Source of the DNA: Petrolisthes cinctipes
Lineage: Eukaryota; Arthropoda; Malacostraca; Decapoda; Porcellanidae
DNA: 64,000 bases
Direction: 5' to 3'
Assembly: GCA_033782935.1 (NCBI GenBank)
Contig: JAWQEG010004748.1
Span: 55,369 to 119,368, forward strand
Part shown: positions 1 through 19,200 of the stretch, piece after piece
How the letters are laid out: every line of letters starts with the position of its first letter
Numbering within the stretch: the first letter of the stretch is position 1
Made by a program: the position numbers and the translations under genes
The notes under the pieces: generated by a model
Told to the model about the DNA's origin: nothing
What the model saw: the letters and a program-made list of their open reading frames with translations, nothing else
The model's database searches: none

Positions 1-186
1 GCCGGTTGATATTACGATGTTTTTACCTTCTTTACCCACTAATTTATACCATTCTAAGACACTTTTCTACTATGGCATTTTCTTTGGAAATGAAGAAAAT
101 GCTATAGAAAAAAGTGTCTTAAAATGGTATAAATTAGTGGGTATAGAAGGTAAAAGCATTATACTAGAAAACGGCAATAGAATAGA
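1..186. mobile_element. Long hairpin (foldback/MITE-like element)
   Basis: Bases 21-85 and 92-155 are inverted repeats of each other: TTTTACCTTCTTTACCCACT on the left is matched on the right with one substitution, and only one more occurs over the next 25 positions before small indels appear. The loop is about 7 bases. Weaker complementarity continues outward, GCCG at the window start against CGGC near 175, so the element may be cut by the window edge. No coding capacity is seen. It is most likely a non-autonomous DNA transposon; a hairpin RNA gene is the alternative. Confidence 0.7.
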
Positions 187-317
187 TAATTGCCGAAAGA
201 ATCTTCATCCTGACCTATCTTAACCTATCCAAGCTTTTGAGGCCATAACAAAGACTGGTGCAAAATCTCTGGGGTCAGGTTAGATCAAATCAGGTTATAG
301 ATTCTTTCCTCACAATA

Positions 318-612
318 TTTTGGTTTGGCTAGCTCAGTGGTAGAGTGCACAGTTTCTGTGCTCCAGCGTTCGAGTCCTGCTCGGGACAATCTAATAATCT
401 CTCACTGTTGCCAGAGGTTACCACCCCTGTAAGCAGGGGTTAGGGGGTTTGAGTCGGCTGTCTGAGGCCTTCCTGCTTAGGCAGCGATAGCCGAAGCTGA
501 CTCGGGTCCTGTTTACGGTGCAATAGCCGTGCAGCGAGGGGCACGGGGAAACCCTTCTCTGTAAGATTTCCCTAGCAAAGGCTTCCCACTTTTGGCTTCT
601 TTAGGTCTGTGT
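318..612 (+). repeat. tRNA-derived SINE-like unit
   Basis: The unit begins with a tRNA-like head. TAGCTCAGTGGTAGAG near 331-346 fits a pol III A box and D arm, and GTTCGAGTCC near 368-377 fits a B box and T arm. The anticodon stem region (GCACAG..CTGTGC) has only a three-base gap and the acceptor ends do not pair well, so this is not a working tRNA gene. A GC-rich non-tRNA body follows to about 612. It lies just upstream of the LZIC start-codon exon. SINE identity is inferred from this head-plus-body layout; the family is not recognised. Confidence 0.55.
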
Positions 613-614
613 AA

Positions 615-9634
<9,020 letters not shown>

Positions 9635-12600
9635 AGAAAGGTCTGCTCAGGTCAGTGCCGGTCACAAACCCAATTAAATGCAAAGTATGTGCAAAAGGAG
9701 CTACATTTTGCCTTAAAACAGAAGGAATGTATTGGTACTGGTCCAAACAAATTTAAAGTAAATGTATTTACTTTTAAATGTAATGAAAATTTTATATTTT
9801 GCACCAGTACACTTATTTTTGCAAGATATAATACCACTTACCTGACAGGCAACTACTTGGCTGTGACATCACTCCTGTTTTTCATCCCCTACTCCTTGTA
9901 ACTTTGGTATACACCATTCTACCCCTCCAAACTGTAGTATTACTATCACAACAAATTTAAAAAAGTTCATTACACTAGTGCTCAAAGATCCAGTCAAGAA
10001 GAAACTTTGGTAGCGAGTGAAGCACTGACTGTTTGTTTCTAATACAACTGATACTCATTGCTGCTGAAGTTAATTTTTATGTCAGTTTTGTTTTGCTATT
10101 GTGTAGTTATGTAATAGTAATTCAAGAAATCATATGAAGTTATGTAAAATGTTGATGTCATGCAACTTTACCCCATTCACTAAGGGCTGTCCTTTAGTGG
10201 GACACTCACTTCACCCCCCTTTATCCACACAGTAAGCTCTCTTCTTCAAACTAAATATTCCCATTCTTTTACAACTGACTCTACTAGTACACAGGATCTG
10301 CATATTTTGTTTATACAGTTAAAATGGAACAAAAGAATGACTTCCCAAAATAGCACCTCTTATATAATTATAGAAGATTGTGTGCTGTGCTATCAGCCAT
10401 GTATGAGGTACAGGAAAAACAAAAGTATATACAATTAAAGTTGACAAACGAGAGTAATTAACCACATCTCCCTCTCTTTGCCCAAAGGTGTAATAAACAT
10501 TTCAAACCATGTTTTATCTTATGTTCATGATAGTTACTTTCTTTTTGGATGTGCTGCCTTTTGGGAAGCATTGTTATAGTTCCAAAATTTATTGTAGAAA
10601 CCAACAGTATAAACAAAATATGCATATCCTGTGTACTAGCTCAGCCATGTAAAAGAATGGGAATATTTAGTTTGAAAAGGAAAACTTACTGAACGAGTGT
10701 TACTGCCAGCCAATCAGCAACCTCCATACATGCTCGACTCAGTGTTTATGTCCCACTGGAGGACCACCTGGAGTGAATGGGGTATGGGAATTTGGCCCCA
10801 ATTTATAATTTGCTATTTGCATAAAACATTGTACAGTCACGATCCAAAATTTTGCTACCCTCTTAGCTATCAGGAAGGCTAAGTTGGTCTTGAAGGTAGG
10901 CCGGACAATTGGACAAACTGGTGAAACGAAACAGGGCGAGGTTCGCTTTCCAAAGACCACACTCGTATTTTTATTGTGGTTTGGGTGACTTTGCCTTCCT
11001 ACCCACCAGGGAGGTGGCAAAACTTTGGATCATGACTGTACTATCAAGGAAATGCTATCCAGGAGTTTTAAACAGTTGTTAAAAAGATTTCTATTTTATT
11101 TCATAAAATTTTTCTATAAATACTCTGAATTCCCTTAAATTTACCTCTAATATGTTAACACCAAAAATAAAGTATGATATTTTACTTCACTTTCTATGCC
11201 AACATAACTTGACAGAGTATGCTGTATTTAAAAATTTGTAGAACTCTTCTCATTTCACAACAGTACCCAAAAAGTATCCATTTCATACAGAATCATGAAT
11301 ATATAATTTGTAATTATCAATAATTCAAGACCCTGTATCAATGAAATATATTACAACAATTATACAGTGCACTCACACATTCACAGCAATCATACAATAC
11401 ACACAAATCTAAATTAATAATTTTAACTTTATACACTTTCTCAAATTAGAGAAATCTTATAAAGAATTAAAAGGCAGCTGACCTAACCTCACAGTACTGA
11501 AAATTGAGGGTCTTCCTCAACATTCTGTACTGTACAAAAAAAATGTTTTGGTATAAAGTAACCTGAAATTAGGGAGTTCTATTTTGAGAAATTGTTTTAG
11601 GATGCTACTGCTACCTGCTGCTCATGACACTATACAAGAAACCATGTCAAATTTGTACTTCACTGTCTACTCCTATGCAATATATGCTGGACCAAGTGTG
11701 TAACAAGCTTACACAAATTACTTCAGTATTCAACATTGACACTCCATATATAAATGAACTTACTCTAGGCTCAACCTATCAATTCCTCTTCACCTTGTAC
11801 TGCATGTATACTGAGATCAAAAAACTTCATTTACCAAGAACTAAAATTAATATTTTATTAATCCACTGCTGTGAAAAAAGGTGGTGGTTTGTGGTAAGAT
11901 GTACTGTATTATAATTTAGGTCTTTTGCCAGAATAACACCTGTGGACATCTCACTGATTCTCATCGGTTTGAGAAGGACATTCAGAATCAATGTGTTTGG
12001 CAAGATGTTATGAAACACTTTAAAAACCTGTAATGTCTTCCTCAGCTTAAAAGAAAACACATTCACACAGCAAGCTGAATGAGAATTTCTCCACTGAATT
12101 GTTTTCCCTCGAGATATATACAAGTTGAGCACAAGAGGAAGTTGTATAACAGATCTTGGAATTATGAGATTAATAACCATTTTGAATAAACAGTTTTCAT
12201 AAAATAAAAAATCTTTTGGGACCAATTCTTTTCAGAGTAACATACATACATTACTTGCCTTTCTCATAATTTGCTCTGTACAAAAATTTCATAAAATAAT
12301 GTTACACGTTTCAACAACTGTTGCTCTACTTAAGAAACATCTACTTAATGATACTAGGACAACAGCCACCAACCTATATCATACCCTTAGTACTGATCTG
12401 TGTCAGAATTTAAACATAGTGGATTTGCAATTATTCCTAGCTTTCCTCATTTCAATGGTCCCAGAGGTAACATATACTTATTATATTGTTTAATATATTA
12501 ACATCCCTATAAACCTTTTATCAAAGACCCCCACACCTACATATAGTGCATGATGGGAATCACTATCCTGAGCAAGTAATCTAAAAATAATGAATACTAA

Positions 12601-13108
12601 TGAAATAAATGTGTTATTCAATCCACTTGATATACCTTCTCAACACCAGTTGTGATGCAAAAAAACTTCCAAAACTAAAAAGCTGCAACATACGGAAGTG
12701 ACGATACCTATGAAACAAAACTTGTGTGACTTTGGAACACCTAAAATAAAAATTTACCACACATCCTGGCATATTAAATGAATTTAAAAAATAAAATGGT
12801 TTTAAGCACCACTACAGATGACTCTACAACAGTACTTTATGGATTATTAATCCAAAGATTTAATTGGATATTAATAAAAAAAAAGTTCCTCATACTTATG
12901 ATAAAATTATAAAACTTAAAAAAAAGCAAATTAATTACTTTTAAAATCCCGACAGAAACTGCCTACTCCACTATCAAATGTTCTGTAAGCCACCACCTAT
13001 GCAGATATTATTTCAATTTATACTCACAACAGAGGATAGAGTTGTAGCTTCTTTGGTCTTTTCAGGCACAGAAATATTCCAATGCTGAAGGCTGAAGCTG
13101 TATTGAAT
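9635..13108. other. Convergent intergenic region with LZIC and RAD21 3' UTRs
   Basis: AT-rich sequence between the two stop codons. AATAAA at 10492 on the plus strand and TTTATT at 11854 (AATAAA on the minus strand) are candidate polyadenylation signals for LZIC and RAD21. It contains one TA-flanked MITE (10834-11038). No further coding sequence is recognised. Confidence 0.5.
10834..11038. mobile_element. TA-flanked MITE with CAGTCA termini
   Basis: Left end CAGTCACGATCCAAAATTTT and right end, in complement, CAGTCATGATCCAAAGTTTT differ at only two of 20 positions and are flanked on both sides by TA. About 205 bp, noncoding. The TA target and CAGT start fit the Tc1/mariner/pogo group. Confidence 0.85.
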
Positions 13109-13234
13109 TTAGAGAGCAGCATTCTCAAACATTGTTCCTTTGCTAATGAACATCTCGGTGAAGGGTCCTTCTTGATGTAACTCCACAGCTTGCAGCTTCT
13201 TCAGTACCAACATTGTGTAGAATTTCTGTGCAAC
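13109..13234 (-). CDS. RAD21: RAD21 coding exon 9 (stop)
   Basis: The acceptor is TCTCTTTTAG|GTTGCA. Encodes [20 protein letters not shown] and a 21-residue tail ending ENAAL. This is the second half of the SMC1-binding winged helix. The stop TAA is at 13111-13109. Confidence 0.94.
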   Translation of the reverse strand, partial: VAQKFYTMLVLKKLQAVELHQEGPFTEMFISKGTMFENAAL

Positions 13235-16200
13235 CTAAAAGAGAAAAAAAAATTAAGTAAGGAACACAAATAAAACATTTCTCTTACAATCCATAATCTT
13301 GACAACCATTATCATCTACAGTTCGTGTCCTTCCTTTCCCAATATATTGGATTTGGATGTGTGACAGCCCTCTATTCTTTTAGCAGTCATTTATTTTTTT
13401 CATAAAGGTATATATAATTCTTATTGTTGCCTGCCATTGCTGACACCATCTTTTGTACAGGCACTCAAAAAACTATCAGGCCACTTCTCACTAGAAACAT
13501 TCTGACACCTCTGATGACTGCTAGTGGAAATCATTAACTTTTAATTTCAGTCATCTGACAGAGCCAAAATCACTAACTCTTAATTTCACCCAATTCCGAC
13601 AAACCCCAAACCAACACATTTTTTCATCACCTAGATATGACTCTCCAACAGCCATTTTCAAATTCTTATTCTCACTGGACATATTTATAGAGCAACCTTG
13701 AACCCTCACACATACACATTTCCAACATACTCTAAATCTATCACTTCTACACCACGAATTATTACAGTAAATTGGTTTCTTTTATCAGTTTTCTAAATTT
13801 TGCCATCATTCATGCATTTCAATATATGAATTAATGGCCAAACTTCAGCTTTTCACTTCCCTTCTCCATTTCCTCCTCTGTGCTCGCTCTCTCTCCTATT
13901 CCCCTTTTCTTACCTGCTTCCTGTTGTTCTGGTGAACCAAGTCTGAGAAAAGTATGTTGTTACTCCTTAGTCTTCTCTTGATGCTGAGGAACATCTGGCC
14001 AGCACGTTTGTTCACCACTCGCTCTTCAAACTGCTCATAGGTTTCATCATCCGCTTGCTCCTCCTGAAATACAATATTCAATTTAACAGTATATTTGAGG
14101 GATATCTTTGAGATAAACAAGACCATACAGAGGTCATTAAGTATCTAATGATTTAAAACAGGTCCATCAAGCACCAAAGACTAGCAGTGAGTGCTCCACC
14201 AATAGCCTAATGACCACAATCTGTTCTCTTACATAACCCATTAAGGCCGATGGGCCACACTCCTTGCTCAAGTCTTACTTGGACCAGAAGCCGATGGGCT
14301 GTGATCGAGTCCGGGCTATAAAAAACCTTCAGAGGCTATTTCTAGCCATGATGCTGGTACCAATTGTAAAGGGGATATCACACTAGTACTGCGGCATTTG
14401 CAGGACAAAGCTGGAATGCATTTCCAGCCAAGACAGTTTTTCTTATGCAGAACAAAGTCAATAAATAATTTATTAATATCAGTTTTGCAATATAATTAGT
14501 TTTGAATAACAAAAACCTCACTTAAGGTAGAAAATACAATGTCGATATTTTACTGTGTTTACATCCCGACTTGCAAGGGCCAATGTAGCCACAAACTGGT
14601 CATCATCATCTATAAGATCCATTTTGTTGCTTAGTGTTCAGTGTTCTATGTACAAAGAACTAGCCCGCAACAGTGTGATAGCTCCTGCCCCATCTGTTCT
14701 GGTACCTTGTTCTGCCAGTCCCACAAAAATCTCATACACGGTGCTAGTGTTTTACCCCCTTAAGGTCTACAACTAAATTATCCCTGAAATGTGTATCCCT
14801 GCACATTTTAGCCAAGCACCGCCTACTGCAGGGAGAAGCCTATACTCCACCTCATGGATCCCTACTGGGGCCTCTTCCCTCACCGCTACAGACTCGACAC
14901 CTCTCCCCACCTTACTCCACCCCATTTCTTCCTACTGGGGCCTCTTCCCTAACCAGTACCATCCCAGACTCTATCCACTTTTCTTTCCTTCTTTCTTCCC
15001 TTCATAGCTGTTATCAACTTATAACTCACAAGAAATATGACATTTGGAAAAAATAATTGTAAGGATAACTATTTATTTCCCCACACTGCTGTACTGTAAC
15101 CAATAGGGGACTAGGGTTTGCGTATTCTGGTGCATATAATAAAGCTCTTCAAATGTGTAATACCAAATTTGGCCTTAGAGAAACTTAAAAAATCAGAGGG
15201 AAATTGGATACTCTTACCCACTAAACTGTGCTTGAAGTCTACCCATGGGAAATAGATTAAGGAGTGTAAAATATCAAAATAGCTACATCACTTTCAAGGG
15301 AAAGGAAAATAAAACTAGAACCTACCTCCTCCTCTTCCTCTTCCTGTCTGAAAATATTTGTTGGAGTGTTGGGTCGCTCTGAGTAGTTTGAGCGAGGTCC
15401 TCCATCTGACATGCCTCCAGGGGTGTTGGCTGGTGGATGAGACCCATCGTAACCAGGTGTTTCCACTGTACCTACACTCTGCCAGGGTGATGCAAGAAAG
15501 ATTAGAAGCACTGCATCAGTCACAGCTTAAATCTAAAGCGGATTACAAGAAACATAAATTTATGAGAGTAAAGCACGGTTAAGGAAACAGAAGCTGACAT
15601 CTAAAGACTAACAAATGATCAATGAATAGACATTTTGTATTTTAAATCACATTACAGAAGTCATTCCTAACACTATTATAAAACACTTCTGATACTCCAT
15701 TACTATCTTAAAAAGGAATCTCATTTTAATGAATTGATATTTTATAATCTTTCATAGTCCTCATATCTGGTAAAACCTACATTGTCACTTTTACTCAATG
15801 TCAATTCCTGTACCTGATCCACTTCTCATTAGGAGTATCCTTCATTTTTCACAAATGTATTATTTTTTCTCGCTAGCCGTTGAACCCCGTTGGAGTATTT
15901 TGTTATTTTCACTGTCAGCCATTCATGGTGGATCATATACTCATATTCATATAAAAATAATTATATATAGTGCAAATTGGTAAAAATCTTCCCCTAACAA
16001 GTACAGTACCATACAATAATAAAAAGGAAATTTACCCACAATAAAAAGAAAAACTGAATTTTTCACATGCTGTGACCAGGATGAACATGATCTGCAGTGC
16101 AAACTTAAGTTTAGTGAACATTTGTGCTACAATACAATATTCCCAAAGCATTTTCTTGCAGACACCTTGAACCATGCCTACTGATCTTAAGCTTAGGGTA

Positions 16201-19200
16201 TCCTTATTTTACACACACACTGTCCTCTACTTCACATTTTACTGCTTCTAGTTTGAGTCTCTGGAAACTTGCCAGCATATTTAATACATACTGTAATGTA
16301 ATGCAGTACACTAATTCAGTAGGATGGTTGCATAAAATGTCTCTGAAGTTTTGTTTCAAATTCAGTGAAACTTGGTATACACAACCACTGGATTCTCACC
16401 AAGTGTCAAACAAAATCTTCCAACCCACTTTCTCTAACTAGATTCCCAGTTTTACAATTAAATTAGTTTTCTGCTATGATAGTGTACAAAAATAACTATA
16501 TTTTAGCATTACTGCTAAAGAACACCACATTTTATTAATGTTCCGTACTCAAGATTATTGACACAGTGTAAACTTCTGCAACATACTAGCATATAAATAT
16601 ACAATATTATCTGAAGATACTACAAAGCATATACAGTATGCAAAATAAGATACAGGTATTTTGATGGAAATGCTAATAATGAATACAAGGTACAGTATAC
16701 AAGAAAATTAAGAGAAAACCATAATTACAAAAACAACTACCTTTACTGCAACATTACCAGCTGCTACAGGGCCAATTTCACAGTCATGTACAGTTCACTT
16801 TTAAGAACCTGAATAATAATATGTGGATTGAGTGGTGATTGATGACACAACTCTTTGGTTACATTACAACTAAAGCAACTTAACTCACTCTCCAGTATTG
16901 ATAGCTTTGTTGAGCATAGATTATACTGGAGTTGGTCGTGACTGAACTGTATAATTAGGGAGGAATCAAGAAGTACCAGCTACTACTGTATACCATTCTG
17001 TGAAATTGACCAATGGGCATACCATACAGTAAACTTACTCTTAACAAGGAATATTTGTCCTTTGCCCTTAAGGAACAAACCGAGCATTTAGTGTACATGA
17101 GAGGCAATCCTATAATTACAATACAGATGACAGTCATGACCCAAAAAAAGAGAACACTTCAATACCTCCAGGAAAGGGGTGTTATCCAGATCAGGGCGTA
17201 GAGGGCTGTGGTACGGCGTGTGGTGCGCTGGAGTCTGCTCATACAAGGGGCAAAGCAAAACAAATAACATAAAGAAATAAAAGCAAGCTGTCAAGTCATA
17301 CCGACCTGTACTCCATCGTCCCTGGACTGCTGAGGGTCAAGAGGAGGCACGGAGACTGAGAGCTTAATTCTTACAACTTAAGTGCCAGGTGCTTCTCTGT
17401 ACTGTATTTATACTAACCCTTTAATCACAGGAAACATCAATATATGCTTATTAATTTAGTAATTTTCTGGCTCAGAGTGTTTATGAAACACAATTCTCCA
17501 AGCTATGTTTCCTAATACCAAGTTTTTGTTTAAGTGGTTTCTCTGTATTTTGTTGACAGGATCATTTTTATATTTACTCATACTAAAAACTTCCATATTA
17601 TCAAAATGGCACTGAAAATATACCTGTAGTTTAAGGGTTAAACACGGATATTGTTAAGATTATATTATCACCCCTTTTGATGCAACCTGCACGCAACTGC
17701 TTCCAAGCACTGCGTGAAACACCCTTAACCAAATGAACTAAACAGGTACTTCATATCTTTGATCTCCTTTGGAAAAATAATTATTAAAACAAAATAATAA
17801 ATACAAAGGTTCCCAAGTACAATGATACCAAAAACACTTATTGCTATTTTAACAAAGATAACATCCTCCTCAAACAACATCTCACAGAACTTTTTTTTTC
17901 TTCTTTTTAAATCATGAAGGAAAAAATCATGTACCCTACCTGGTGGGGCTCGATAGTATCCTGAAGAGGAGGTCCAGGACTTGGTACTGGTGGGTTGCTG
18001 GGAACTCCTTCTTTATCTGATGGTGCTCCTTCATCATCTTTCTGCAAACAAAAAACCAGTAACATCATAATTATTGCTATACATTAAACTGTACAATAAC
18101 TTACAGTAAAACAGTTCCCAAGAAAGACGAGCAAAACAGACGTGTGTTAAATTCACAAATAAACAAACCCCCAACACAAAACCCACTGACTTAAACAAGA
18201 ATCACTGTAATGATTCAAAAGATGGCCAAGAATTACTTGGTATTTAGTCACATGTGATAGGGCCCCACTGGCTGATCCTGCATAACCCAATATCAATATA
18301 TCTATTTATAGCACCGATGCCTTGCTCCCTCTAAGTTTTCTAGTACAGTATGTCTTCTTTTCGTACAGTTGAGTATTGTGTGATAGTGAGTGCAACAATT
18401 GCACTTGATTGACCATTGTAATGTTCAAGCCATTTAAGGCATATACAACCCTTTACAGCTCTATAATAGTTAATGTATTGTATAAATAAAATGCCCACCC
18501 ACCTCATCCAAAGTGACCACATCTGGCTGCTGTGGTTCTGGTACTGGCTGAGGCTGTTCTTCCACAGGAGCCAAGGGGGTAGGAGGGGCCTGTGGTGCTG
18601 GTGTAGTAGGGGACATCAGTTCTGCATTGGCAGCATCTGAACTCCTCGTTTGCCTTGTTACTGGGAGTACCTGTAACTAAATTCCATGAGACTCGATAGT
18701 AAGAATAGGACGTAAAAAATACTGCAGTATTGTGTCCCCCTATGGAACAGGAAAAACAGGTATGTTCTTCAACATCATGAGTTGTCTGCAAAAATATTTC
18801 ACCAACCTATGATAGCATCCTGATGTAAACAATAAAATCATCATCACTATATAACTAATTTCCTAAAGAATAAAATACATAACGTTTTAACCGCAGTCTT
18901 TGTATAAACTCACATTTATACTGCTGACCTTCATCAATAGGGTTACCAATCCTAAAAAAATCCTCTAGTCTAGCAAATCTCTTTCGTTCCTTCCACTCAT
19001 GCACAAGTTCTTTTGCCTCACTTATTCTTTCTACATGCTGGGTTTTCCTACTCCTCTATGCCCCCATACTCCCTCTCATATACCGTTTTCACTACTCTTA
19101 ATTTCATCCATTATTACCACATGCCCAAAGCATTTCACAACACTTTCCTCTACTCTTTGATTTGGTGATTTACTTACCCACCTCTCACTATATCTTAACC

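Noticed and set aside
331..390. Functional tRNA gene
   Set aside because: A and B boxes are present, but the anticodon stem-loop and acceptor stem do not fold properly, and a SINE-like body follows.
14220..14345. tRNA-like or SINE-like segment with GATCGAGTCCGGG and a duplicated GCCGATGGGC
   Set aside because: A B-box-like match was seen, but no A box at a suitable distance and no tail; too weak to call.
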